NCBI GenBank assembly: GCA_038746285.1
Contig: JBCDKT010000014.1
Coordinates: 1 to 64,000 of the forward strand
DNA length: 64,000 nucleotides
Source of the DNA: Bacteroidota bacterium
Lineage (GTDB): Bacteria; Bacteroidota; Rhodothermia; Rhodothermales; JANQRZ01
Direction of reading: 5' to 3'
Shown: piece by piece, positions 8,645 to 16,236 of the stretch
Position numbering within the stretch: position 1 is the first letter of the stretch
How the letters are laid out: each line of letters opens with the position of its first letter
Program-made: the position numbers and the translations under genes
Notes under the pieces: generated by a model
Told to the model about the DNA's origin: nothing
What the model saw: the letters and a program-made list of their open reading frames with translations, nothing else
Database searches by the model: none

Positions 8645-10906
8645 CTACGCCTCCGGGGTGAACCGGCAGCGGACGTACGTCCCGCCCTCGCCCCGGCGCC
8701 CGACCTCCAGCGTCCCGCCGATGCGGCGGGCGCGGTTGCGCATCGTGTGGAGGCCCATGCCGTCGCTCTCCTCGAGCGCGGCGTCGGTGATCCCGTGGCC
8801 GTCGTCGAACACGGTGAGGACGGCCTCGCCTGGGGCGGCGTGAGGGTCTGCCTCGGCGGCGAGGTCGTAGAGCGAGAGGGCGATCTCGCTCGCCTCGCCG
8901 TGGCGGACCGCGTTCGTCGTCGCCTCCTGCGCGATGCGGTAGAGGTGGGTCGCCTGGTTGAGGTCGGCCACGAGGACCGGGCGGTTGTAGACGAACGAGC
9001 ACGAGATGCCGTAGGCGGCCTCGACCGTGTCGGCGAGGTAGGCGAGCGCTTTGATCAGGCCGTCCGGCTCGGTGCTGACGGGGTGGAGGCCGTGGGCGAG
9101 GGCGCGCGCCTGCTCGACGGCCTCCTCGACGTAGGACCGGATCTGCGCGACATCTTCGAGGTGGGGCGACCCCTGCTCGCGCAGGCGGTTCTCGACGCTC
9201 GCCGTGAGGAACGAGACGCCGGTGAGCACCTGGCCGAGGCCGTCGTGGAGGTCGCTGGCGATGCGCTCCTGCTCGCGGGCCGAGATCTCGAGGACCTCCT
9301 GCTCGAGCTCGCGGCGGCGGGTGACGTCGTTCTGGGTCGCCACGTAGTGGGTGATCTCGCCGTCGGGGTTGCGGATGGGCTGGATGCTCCAGTTGAGGAC
9401 GTACTCCGAGCCGTCCTTGCGGTAGTTGACCGTCTCGCCGTGGAAGGCCTCGCCGGCTTCGAGCTGGCGGCGGAGCCGGTCGAGGAGGGCGCGGTCGGTC
9501 TTGGCCCCCTGCGTGAGGCGCGGCGTCTGGCCGACGACCTCGTCCCGCGGGTAGCCGGTCATCCCGGTGTAGGCCGGGTTGACGTAGGTCACGCGCGGCC
9601 CGGGCCGGTCGAGGTCGGCGTCGGTGATGAGGAACGGCGTCGTCGTGCTCTCCAGGGCCTGCTCCAGCATTCCCCGCGCCCGCTCGGTGCGGCGCTGCTC
9701 GGTCACGTCCTGGACGACGTACGAGAACAGCGGGAGGTCGGCTTCGTCGCCGTTGCCTTCGTGCCCGTCCCCTCCCTGGCCGGTGCCGGGGATGTGATTG
9801 AGCGCAACGGTGAGGTTGCGGACGTCCGCGCCTCGGGGGTCGCCGTCCCAGGGGTAGCACGTATCGAAGCGGACCGGCTTGCCCGAGGCGAGGGCCTCGC
9901 GGTAGTGCGCCTGCCAGCGCGCCGACTCGCCCTCGGTGTAGCCCAGGTCACGCTCGGTCTTGCCCTCGACGGCTTCGGGGGCGACGCCGTAGAACCGGCT
10001 CGCCGTCTGATTAGCCGACCGGTGGACGACGGAGCCGTCCTCGCTGAGCGTCGTGACGCCCATCATCATCGGGGCGCTGTCGTAGAACGACTGAAGCAGC
10101 GCCCCGCGGCGGCGCACGTCCTCCTGCGCCTCGACGCGGTCCGTGACGTTGTTCTGGACGCCGATGAAGTGGGTGAGGGTCCCGTCGGGGTCGAAGAGGG
10201 GGGTGACGTAGAGTTCGTTCCAGAAGAGGTCGCCGCTCTTGCTGTAGTTCCGCATCAGAACCGTCGCCGGCCGGCCGGCGTCCTGGGCATCGCGGAGCTG
10301 GTAGCGCTCGGGCTGGTCGTCGCGCGTGCCGTCCGGGAGGAACTGCAGGAAGCGGCAGTTGCGGCCGAGGACCTCGTCTTCTTCGTAGCCGGTGACTTCG
10401 AGAAAGTAGTCGTTGGCGAAGATGATGGGGTTGTCCTTGCGCCGGGCGTCGGTGATGACGACGAGGTTGTTGGCCGCGTCGAGGGCGCGCTGGAAGAGCA
10501 CGGCGGCGTCGGTGATCTCGGGCGGGGTGTCGAGCGGGCGCGCCAGGACGTAGGTCCCCTCCGGCTTCGCGCCTTCGGGCTGGCGCAGGCCGAGGCTCAT
10601 CCAGCGCGTGCCGCCGTCGCGGTCCAGCATCCGGGCGGTCCACTGCACGCCGAGGCCGCCGCCGGCCATCTGGTCCGGCAGCATCGGGCGGTCGTCCTCG
10701 TGGAAGAGGGCGAAGAAGTCCGTCCCGACAACCTCGGCCGGCTTCCAGCGGAGGAGGTCGCTGAAGCGCTCGCTGGCGTAGAGCACCTCGCCGGTCTCGG
10801 CGACGATCAGGACGGCGTCGGCGAGCGCTTCGGTCAGCGCGGTGAAGGGCGAGTTCTCGCGCATCGCCACGCCCATGCGCTGCGCGTTCGAGGAGGGGTC
10901 GGGCAT
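8645..10906 (-). CDS. Multi-PAS sensor histidine kinase with LOV blue-light domain
   Basis: 753 residues, no membrane helix. Four PAS-type domains lie at about 20-125, 135-260, 265-410 and 412-535. The second contains GRNCRFLQ (181-188), the flavin-binding LOV motif with the photoactive Cys at 184, followed by RNYSKSGDLFWNELYVTP and HFIGVQNNVT, all LOV hallmarks. The fourth is LOV-like (NYRKDGSEYVLNWSIQPI) but has GQTPRLTQG where the Cys should be. The kinase part is HisKA_3 (REQERIASDLHDGLGQ, His at about 554) with a NarL/LiaS-type ATPase domain (EATTNAVRHG, DDGHGI, GMGLHTMRNR). It is likely a cytoplasmic blue-light kinase. No response regulator is adjacent, so its partner is unknown. Confidence 0.88.
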   Translation of the reverse strand: MPDPSSNAQRMGVAMRENSPFTALTEALADAVLIVAETGEVLYASERFSDLLRWKPAEVVGTDFFALFHEDDRPMLPDQMAGGGLGVQWTARMLDRDGGTRWMSLGLRQPEGAKPEGTYVLARPLDTPPEITDAAVLFQRALDAANNLVVITDARRKDNPIIFANDYFLEVTGYEEDEVLGRNCRFLQFLPDGTRDDQPERYQLRDAQDAGRPATVLMRNYSKSGDLFWNELYVTPLFDPDGTLTHFIGVQNNVTDRVEAQEDVRRRGALLQSFYDSAPMMMGVTTLSEDGSVVHRSANQTASRFYGVAPEAVEGKTERDLGYTEGESARWQAHYREALASGKPVRFDTCYPWDGDPRGADVRNLTVALNHIPGTGQGGDGHEGNGDEADLPLFSYVVQDVTEQRRTERARGMLEQALESTTTPFLITDADLDRPGPRVTYVNPAYTGMTGYPRDEVVGQTPRLTQGAKTDRALLDRLRRQLEAGEAFHGETVNYRKDGSEYVLNWSIQPIRNPDGEITHYVATQNDVTRRRELEQEVLEISAREQERIASDLHDGLGQVLTGVSFLTASVENRLREQGSPHLEDVAQIRSYVEEAVEQARALAHGLHPVSTEPDGLIKALAYLADTVEAAYGISCSFVYNRPVLVADLNQATHLYRIAQEATTNAVRHGEASEIALSLYDLAAEADPHAAPGEAVLTVFDDGHGITDAALEESDGMGLHTMRNRARRIGGTLEVGRRGEGGTYVRCRFTPEA

Positions 10907-10956
10907 CGGTCGGTCGGGCTTGGTACGCGGGGCCGGAAGATACCGCAGCGCCCGGC

Positions 10957-12168
10957 TCAGGCATAGGGGTTTTGCCTACGCGCGGCAGCGATTTTCCCAG
11001 TGTCGATGGCGATGACCAGTTCCTCGTTCGTGGGGATCGTCCAGACCTGGACCGTGCTGGCGTCGGTTGAAATGATCGACTCCGTGCCGACGGCGGCTTC
11101 GTTGCGCGCCGGGTCGATCTCGATGCCGAGGCCCTCCAGGCCAGCGCAAATCTGCGCCCGGATCACCGGGCTGTGCTGCCCGATGCCGGCGGTGAAGACG
11201 AGCGCGTCGGCCCCGCCGAGCGCGGCGAGGTACTGCCCGACGAAGCCCTTGACGCGGTAGCAGAACACGTCGACCGCCTGGCGGCAGCGCACGTCGCCGT
11301 CGGCGGCCTCGGCCAGGAGGTCGCGCATGTCGGCGGCGTAGCCCGAGAGCCCGAGCAGCCCGCTGTACTTGTTGAGGAGCGTGTGGACCTCGGCGAGGGT
11401 CAGCTCCTCCTTCTCGACGAGGTCGAAGACGATGCTCGGGTCGAGCGTGCCGCAGCGGGTGCCCATCACGAGGCCCGCGAGCGGCGTCATGCCCATCGAG
11501 GTGTCCACGCTCTGCCCGTCGCGGATGGCGCACACCGAGCAGCCATTGCCGAGGTGGGCGGTGATGACGCGGCTGTTGGTCTTCTCGATGCCGGCGAGCC
11601 GGTAGAGCGTGCGGCTGACGTAGTAGTGGCTGGTGCCGTGGAAGCCGTAGCGCCGGATCTTGTGGCGGCGGTAGAGCCGGTTCGGGATGGCGTAGAGGTA
11701 GGCGTGCGCGGGGAGCGTCTGGTGGAAGGCCGTGTCGAAGACGGCGACGTGCGGCACGTCCGGCAGCGCGGCCTGCGCCGCCCGGATGCCACGCAGGTTG
11801 GCCGGGTTGTGGAGCGGCGCCAGGTCGAAGGCGTCGCGGATGGCCTCGATCACCTCGTCGTCGATCAGGACCGAGTCGGCAAAGTCCTCGCCGCCGTGGA
11901 CCACGCGGTGCCCGACGGCCTCGACCGCCGCGTCGAGCCTGCCCTCGCCCTCGAAGAGCGCCTTCATCACGAAGCGCAGCGCCTCGCCGTGGTCGGCCGC
12001 CTGGAGCGCCCGCCGCTGCTTCTTGCCGTCCCCGATCCTGAACGAGACCAGCGACGACACCGCGCCGATGCGCTCGACCTGCCCCTCGGCCAGCGTGACC
12101 CGCTCTTCCACGTCGAGCACGTCGAACTTGAGGGACGAGGAGCCGCAGTTGATGACGAGAACGATCAT
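10957..12168 (-). CDS. ackA: Acetate kinase
   Basis: Interconverts acetate + ATP and acetyl phosphate + ADP in the cytoplasm. The 403-residue length is normal. Family motifs are clear: VINCGSSSLKFDV (5-17), HRVVHGGEDF (87-96), FDTAFHQTLP (144-153), HLGNGCSV (205-212), MGTRCGTLDP (235-244) and FTAGIGQHS near 330. The usual partner phosphotransacetylase (pta) is not next to it. Acetyl phosphate can phosphorylate response regulators, and a sensor kinase gene follows it on the same strand after 50 bases, but this link is speculative. Confidence 0.95.
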   Translation of the reverse strand: MIVLVINCGSSSLKFDVLDVEERVTLAEGQVERIGAVSSLVSFRIGDGKKQRRALQAADHGEALRFVMKALFEGEGRLDAAVEAVGHRVVHGGEDFADSVLIDDEVIEAIRDAFDLAPLHNPANLRGIRAAQAALPDVPHVAVFDTAFHQTLPAHAYLYAIPNRLYRRHKIRRYGFHGTSHYYVSRTLYRLAGIEKTNSRVITAHLGNGCSVCAIRDGQSVDTSMGMTPLAGLVMGTRCGTLDPSIVFDLVEKEELTLAEVHTLLNKYSGLLGLSGYAADMRDLLAEAADGDVRCRQAVDVFCYRVKGFVGQYLAALGGADALVFTAGIGQHSPVIRAQICAGLEGLGIEIDPARNEAAVGTESIISTDASTVQVWTIPTNEELVIAIDTGKIAAARRQNPYA

Positions 12169-12240
12169 GCCGGATGACAGTAGACAGAAGACGGTGGACA
12201 GAAGGTACTGTCCCCACCCTCGTCACCTATCTCCTTTCTC

Positions 12241-12474
12241 GTGGAGCTGAGCGACCTCGACAACGTCTACTGGGTCATCGCCGGAGCCACCCTCGGCTTC
12301 TTCTTTCTGGCCTTCATCTTGCTCTTCCCCGTCTACCGGTTCATCAACCGCGAGGAGGAGTCGAGCCGCTCGTGGACGCCCGGCGAGATCGCCCGCCGCG
12401 GGCCGCGCGGCGACGGCAGCCTCGGTCCGCACGGAGAGCCGCCCGATCCGCCCGAGGTCACGCCGCGCCGCTGA
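12241..12474 (+). CDS. Small single-pass membrane protein, unknown
   Basis: 77 residues from a GTG start. One hydrophobic helix (about 11-33, VIAGATLGFFFLAFILLFPV) follows a short acidic N-terminus (MELSDLDNVY). The C-terminal 40 residues are charged, Pro/Gly-rich and probably disordered. Codon use matches the surrounding genes. It is encoded divergently from ackA and converges on the helix-hairpin-helix gene, two bases apart. I do not recognise the family. Confidence 0.55.
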   Translation: MELSDLDNVYWVIAGATLGFFFLAFILLFPVYRFINREEESSRSWTPGEIARRGPRGDGSLGPHGEPPDPPEVTPRR

Positions 12475-12476
12475 CC

Positions 12477-13010
12477 CTACTCCTCACCGTCGGCGACAAA
12501 CAGGTACGGCTCCAGCTTCTCGAACGTCTTCGGGCCGATGCCTTTGACACGGACGAGGTGCCCCGGCTGGGCGAAGTCCCCGTGCTGGCTGCGGTAAGTA
12601 GTGATCCGCCCGGCAAGGGCAGGGCCGATGCCGGGCAGGCGCTGGAGCAAGCGCTCGGAGGCAGTGTTGAGGTTCATCCGCACGGGCCCCAACGCGCTCC
12701 GCCGTGCCGAACGGGAGGCCCACGCCGAGGCCGCTACGACAGGCAACGCCGCGTGCGGGGCTACGTCCTTCGCCCGGATAGAATCGGAGGCTGCGACAGC
12801 CGCCGTGTCGCTGCCGGTGCGAAGCGCGACGGCCCGCGCGTCGAGGGCGGCGTCGAGGGCGGCGTAGTAGTCGGGCGCATAAGGGACCGTGTGGTTCTGG
12901 TAGTAGCGGACGCCCAGGCCGGCGAGGAGCACGCCCGCGACGAAGAGGAGCGCGGCGGCCTCGGGGGCGGTGATGGCGAGGCGCTGCTGGAGGCGGTAGA
13001 GCGAAGGCAT
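12477..13010 (-). CDS. ComEA-like helix-hairpin-helix DNA-binding protein
   Basis: 177 residues: a membrane anchor (about 13-35, AALLFVAGVLLAGLGV), a linker of about 65 residues, then two helix-hairpin-helix motifs near the C-terminus, NLNTASERLLQRLPGIGPALAGRI and VKGIGPKTFEKLEPYL (about 108-170). This is the ComEA layout, in which the anchored HhH domain binds incoming double-stranded DNA during natural transformation. Similar proteins occur widely without proven competence, and no other com gene is nearby. So DNA binding outside the membrane is well supported, competence less so. Confidence 0.8.
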   Translation of the reverse strand: MPSLYRLQQRLAITAPEAAALLFVAGVLLAGLGVRYYQNHTVPYAPDYYAALDAALDARAVALRTGSDTAAVAASDSIRAKDVAPHAALPVVAASAWASRSARRSALGPVRMNLNTASERLLQRLPGIGPALAGRITTYRSQHGDFAQPGHLVRVKGIGPKTFEKLEPYLFVADGEE

Positions 13011-13181
13011 CGCGGAGAAGCGGGGGAGTGAGACGGCGGCCCGGACAGTGGTCTAGACGCTGGGCGCGGCAATCCATAACCCCCGCGCTGACTTTTTCGG
13101 CACCAGGGCGCGGCCGGGGCGTTGACCGTGACGGACCGCTGGCAGCGAAGCCAGGTAGTTTCGGGCGAGGCGCAGCGACCC

Positions 13182-13201
13182 GGGCGAGGCATGCCTCGCC
13201 C
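13182..13201. repeat. 20-bp palindrome, GCATGC-core member of the GTAGGGG family
   Basis: GGGCGAGGCA followed by its exact complement TGCCTCGCCC. The right side continues into CTAC, as in the full 28-bp copies, but the left GTAG arm is missing. It lies upstream of recO. The core resembles the copies near 17.15 and 22.50 kb. Confidence 0.8.
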
Positions 13202-13247
13202 CTACGATTGCCTGTCACCCGGCCCAGAACCCTCGCCCTGACTCCTC

Positions 13248-14015
13248 ATGATTGTTCGCACCGACGCTGTCGTGCTCCGCGCCATCGAGTACGGCGAGAC
13301 GAGCCTGATCGTCACGCTCTTCACGCGGCGGCACGGGCAGGTCACCGTCATGGCGAAGGGGGCGCGGCGGCCCAAGTCCCGCTTCGGCTCGGCGCTCCAG
13401 CCGATGGGGTACGTGCAGGTCGTCTACTACTACAAGCCGGGGCGCGGCCTCCAGACCCTCAAGGAGAGCGCACACGTCCAGGTGCTCCACGGCGTCGCGG
13501 CGGACATCGAGAAGATCACCGTCGGCCTCCGCCTCGTCGAACTCGTGCGGGCGCTGACTGAGGACCAGGAGGAGAACCCGCTCCTCTTCACGCTCCTCGT
13601 GCAAGCGCTCCTCGAACTCGACGGGGCCGCGGAGCGCGCTGCGAACGTGCTCCCGCACTTCCAACTCCGCATGGCGACGGTGCTTGGGTTCGCGCCGGAC
13701 GTGCAGCGGGGCGACGTGCTCGCGCTCCCCGACGAGGGCGGCGTCCTCGCGCTCGACACCGGGGCCGTCCTCCCGCTTGCCGCCGCCCCGAAGGCCGGGG
13801 CGCGGGTGGGGCGGCAAGCCCTCCGCGCCTTCGCCGTCTTCGCCCGCGCCGACCTCGCTACGGCCATGCGGATGGCGCTCTCGGCAGACCTCCGCGATGA
13901 GGTCCAGCGGCTCGTCGACGCCTACCTGCGCTACCACGTCGAGGAGGCCTACCCCGACCGGGTCCGAAAGGTGGCAGGGCAACTCACCCCGCCGCCGAGC
14001 GCGCCTCCGGCGTAG
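13248..14015 (+). CDS. recO: DNA repair protein RecO
   Basis: 255 residues. The N-terminal OB fold starts IVRTDAVVLRAIEYGETSLIVTLFT and continues with GQVTVMAKGARRPKSRFGSALQP, both typical of RecO. The rest is the helical domain. RecO works with RecR and RecF to displace SSB and load RecA at single-strand gaps. The four zinc Cys of some RecO proteins are absent, as is common. It is monocistronic here; the next gene is 300 bases away. Confidence 0.93.
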   Translation: MIVRTDAVVLRAIEYGETSLIVTLFTRRHGQVTVMAKGARRPKSRFGSALQPMGYVQVVYYYKPGRGLQTLKESAHVQVLHGVAADIEKITVGLRLVELVRALTEDQEENPLLFTLLVQALLELDGAAERAANVLPHFQLRMATVLGFAPDVQRGDVLALPDEGGVLALDTGAVLPLAAAPKAGARVGRQALRAFAVFARADLATAMRMALSADLRDEVQRLVDAYLRYHVEEAYPDRVRKVAGQLTPPPSAPPA

Positions 14016-14150
14016 GGCGCGCTGACAGCGAGCACGTCCGGTAGGTGCTCTGCCGTTGCCTGCCGGGCACCCAGGCTAGCGGCGTGGAGCCCAGGGCGGA
14101 ACGCTAGGGGAAGGCCCCATCATGGGCGCGCGGGTACGCCTGGGTGAGCG

Positions 14151-14169
14151 TATCCGGTACGACCGGATA
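14151..14169. promoter_or_regulatory. Perfect inverted repeat TATCCGG-N5-CCGGATA, possible operator
   Basis: Seven-base arms match exactly around a 5-base spacer. It lies about 85 bases upstream of the promoter of the LexA-like gene. Binding by that protein or another regulator is a guess. Confidence 0.45.
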
Positions 14170-14196
14170 AACACCGGGGGGCTGTCCTCGTGTGCG

Positions 14197-14212
14197 TTAT
14201 GTTGTGACATAA
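14197..14212. promoter_or_regulatory. Perfect inverted repeat TTATGT-N4-ACATAA, possible operator
   Basis: Six-base arms match exactly around TGTG. This AT-rich site stands out in GC-rich DNA, 23 bases before the promoter of the LexA-like gene. It could be the site of that regulator (autoregulation) or of another helix-turn-helix protein. Confidence 0.5.
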
Positions 14213-14234
14213 TCAGGTTGGTAAGGATCGGGGC

Positions 14235-14265
14235 TTGACTTATAGACAGGCGCTCGGTTAGTTTG
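14235..14265 (+). promoter_or_regulatory. Bacteroidota-type promoter of the LexA-like gene
   Basis: TTGACT is followed, 20 bases after the TTG, by TTAGTTTG, seven of eight matches to the TAnnTTTG element. The start codon is about 50 bases downstream. No other promoter candidate is as good in this region. Confidence 0.55.
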
Positions 14266-14316
14266 CGGAGTCAAGCGTTGCTCAGGCTTAGGCCCTTCTG
14301 AAACCCCTCATCCATC

Positions 14317-14973
14317 ATGAGCCGCAAGCAACTCACCTCCAAGCAGCACACCTTTCTCCAGTTCCTCGCCGACCACGTACGCCGGCAGAAGGTCTGGCCA
14401 ACGTACCGCGAGATCGTTGAGGAGTTTGGGTATCGCTCCCCCAACTCCGTTACGCAGAACCTCCAGGCCCTCGCTAAGAAAGGCTACCTCACGCGCGACC
14501 AGAACGGCTACCGGCTCCTCGGGCAGCGCGCAGGCCTGAACCCCGGCGGCTTCCCGGTCCAGGGCGTGCTCGAGGACGAGGAGTTCAAGGTCAGCCTCAG
14601 CATCGACGAGATCACGCTCAAGGACCTCTTCCCCGGCCTCGACAGGACCTTCGCCGTGGCTACCAACGGACACCTGGTGCGCGGGCTCGACGACATAGCC
14701 GGTGGCTACCTGCTGCTCCAGGAAGGAAGCATCGGCGACGGGCATGTGTCGACCGTGATCTGCGAAGGGACAGTGGCGCTCTGCCGCGTCTACCACGAGT
14801 CAGACGGGCTCTGCCTCCAGTACCTCGACGGTGACGAGGAGCACGTCCGCAGCGACCAGGTGAAGCTCCTGGGGCGCTACGCCGGGCACATCAACGACCG
14901 CGGCCTGTTCCGCGCGCCCAGCGCGGTCTACAACGGGCACGCGCTCAACGGCGAGACCGTCACCACGACCTGA
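14317..14973 (+). CDS. LexA-like repressor lacking self-cleavage residues
   Basis: 218 residues. The N-terminal 70 residues are a LexA winged-helix domain: LTSKQHTFLQFLADHV, PTYREIVEEFGYRSPNSVTQ and LQALAKKGYLTRD. The C-terminal half aligns loosely with the S24 domain, but the Ala-Gly cleavage site is replaced (FPVQGVLEDEE, about 79-89), the Ser-Met motif by NGHL (about 117-120), and the catalytic Lys by Ala in EGTVALCRV (about 150-158). RecA-stimulated self-cleavage should therefore be impossible. It may be a constitutive or ligand-controlled repressor, like the non-cleavable LexA of some cyanobacteria. A true lexA may exist elsewhere. Confidence 0.8.
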   Translation: MSRKQLTSKQHTFLQFLADHVRRQKVWPTYREIVEEFGYRSPNSVTQNLQALAKKGYLTRDQNGYRLLGQRAGLNPGGFPVQGVLEDEEFKVSLSIDEITLKDLFPGLDRTFAVATNGHLVRGLDDIAGGYLLLQEGSIGDGHVSTVICEGTVALCRVYHESDGLCLQYLDGDEEHVRSDQVKLLGRYAGHINDRGLFRAPSAVYNGHALNGETVTTT

Positions 14974-14988
14974 CGCGGCGCGCGCGCC

Positions 14989-15642
14989 ATGCAGGAGCAC
15001 ACGCTCTCGGTCTACCGCACCGCGCGCTACTGCACGCTCGGCGAGCCGTCGGATCCGGTGGACGAGGTATGGATGGTGTGCCACGGCTACGGGCAACTAG
15101 CGCCCTACTTCCTCCGGTCTTTCCGGGCGGTCGAGGCTCCGCATCGCCTGGTCGTGGCTCCCGAAGGGCTGTCCCGCTTCTACGGGGTCGACCATAAGTA
15201 CGTCGGGGCGTCGTGGATGACGCGCGAGGCGCGGGAGGATGAGATCGAGGACTACGTGCGCCTCCTGGACACGGTCCACACCGACGTGCTGACCCGGGCG
15301 CGCCGACCTCGGGTTCGGCTCGTGGCCCTCGGCTTCTCGCAGGGCGGGGCGACCGTCACCCGGTGGCTCGCCCGCAGCCCCATGCTCGGCGATCCGCCGG
15401 CCGACCGGCTCGTCCTCTGGGGCTCGGTGCTCCCGCACGACCTCGACCTGGATGAGCACGGCGCTTGGCTGCGGCGCGTCGGGCTCACGCTCGTGGTTGG
15501 AGACGCGGACACGTACGCCACGCCGGAGCGCATCGCGGAGCAGGAGCGCCGGCTGCGCGAGGCCCAAGTCCCGTTCGAGTCCGTCCGCTTCGACGGCGAG
15601 CACCGCCTCGACGCCGACGTGCTGCGCGGCCTGGCCGGATAG
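14989..15642 (+). CDS. Phospholipase/carboxylesterase-type alpha/beta hydrolase
   Basis: 217 residues, the size of the short esterase (Abhydrolase_2) family. The nucleophile elbow is GFSQGG with Ser at about 117. The acid is likely Asp in VVGDADTY (about 172-174) and the His lies in DGEHRLD (about 205). CHGYGQLAPYF (31-41) fits the oxyanion loop. No signal peptide, so it is cytoplasmic. Substrate unknown. It starts 15 bases after the LexA-like gene and is probably cotranscribed with it. Confidence 0.85.
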   Translation: MQEHTLSVYRTARYCTLGEPSDPVDEVWMVCHGYGQLAPYFLRSFRAVEAPHRLVVAPEGLSRFYGVDHKYVGASWMTREAREDEIEDYVRLLDTVHTDVLTRARRPRVRLVALGFSQGGATVTRWLARSPMLGDPPADRLVLWGSVLPHDLDLDEHGAWLRRVGLTLVVGDADTYATPERIAEQERRLREAQVPFESVRFDGEHRLDADVLRGLAG

Positions 15643-15647
15643 GGCGG

Positions 15648-15743
15648 GGAAGAGCGGAAGCCAGGCTCAGCGCTGACTCCCAGAATCCTCCGCTCTTCCG
15701 ATCCTCCGCTCTTCCGATCCTCCGCTCTTCCGATCCTCCGCTC
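15648..15743. repeat. Hairpin spacer with 16-bp tandem repeat
   Basis: GGAAGAGCGGA near the left end pairs with TCCGCTCTTCC 30 bases later. From 15687 the unit CCTCCGCTCTTCCGAT is repeated three times exactly, with a partial fourth copy, so several alternative hairpins can form. It sits between the esterase stop and the DUF4398 lipoprotein gene. Confidence 0.85.
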
Positions 15744-15805
15744 CTGAAGCCCGCCTCCGTATATTCCCACTGCCCCTCTTACCGCTCATCCTACGAGGTC
15801 TCACT

Positions 15806-16189
15806 GTGAAACACCCCGCCCGCTCTGTGCCGAGTCTCGTCCTCGCGCTCGCCCTTGTCACCGCCGGTTGCGCCGGGAGCAAGCTGCCGCCGCCCAACCT
15901 TTCCACGGCGCAGAACGCCATCGCGGAGGCCGACGAGTCCGGCGCGAGCGAGGCCGCCCCGCTCGCGCTGCGCAACGCCCGCCAGAAGCTCGACCAGGCC
16001 GAGCAGGCCGTCGAGCGGGAGGACTACGGGCAGGCGCGCTACCTCGCCGACCAGGCCCAGGTGGACGCCGAACTCGCCGAGGCGAGGGCGCGCTCGGCTA
16101 CCGCGATGGCGGCCGTGGACGAACTCCGCGAGAGCATCCGCGTGCTCCGCGAGGAGATCAACCGCAGCCGCCGGACCGGCGACCGGTGA
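15806..16189 (+). CDS. DUF4398 lipoprotein
   Basis: 127 residues with a lipoprotein signal peptide (LALALVTAGC, Cys at about 22). The mature part is a long amphipathic helix pair: STAQNAIAEADESGASEAAP, LALRNARQKLDQAEQAV and YGQARYLADQAQVDAELAEA, the DUF4398 pattern. It is probably anchored in the outer membrane facing the periplasm. The next gene encodes a second DUF4398-type segment joined to an OmpA domain, 47 bases on, so the two likely form an envelope unit. A TATATTCC element 30-40 bases upstream may be its promoter. Confidence 0.82.
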   Translation: MKHPARSVPSLVLALALVTAGCAGSKLPPPNLSTAQNAIAEADESGASEAAPLALRNARQKLDQAEQAVEREDYGQARYLADQAQVDAELAEARARSATAMAAVDELRESIRVLREEINRSRRTGDR

Positions 16190-16236
16190 GCGCGCAGCGT
16201 CTCCGCTCTGCTTCCCCCACCCTGACTTCTTTCGCC

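Larger units (their letters stand above)
14016..14316. other. Intergenic region with two perfect inverted repeats and a promoter
   Basis: No gene is seen. The first 130 bases are featureless GC-rich sequence. Then come TATCCGG-N5-CCGGATA, TTATGT-N4-ACATAA and a Bacteroidota-type promoter, all within 170 bases of the LexA-like start. The density of perfect repeats suggests a regulated promoter. Confidence 0.6.

Noticed and set aside
13122-13163. TTGACC and TAGTTTCG before recO as a promoter
   Set aside because: The two parts are 31 bases apart, much more than the usual 17-23.
15687-15743. Tandem repeats as a CRISPR array
   Set aside because: Units are 16 bases and directly joined, with no spacers and no cas genes nearby.
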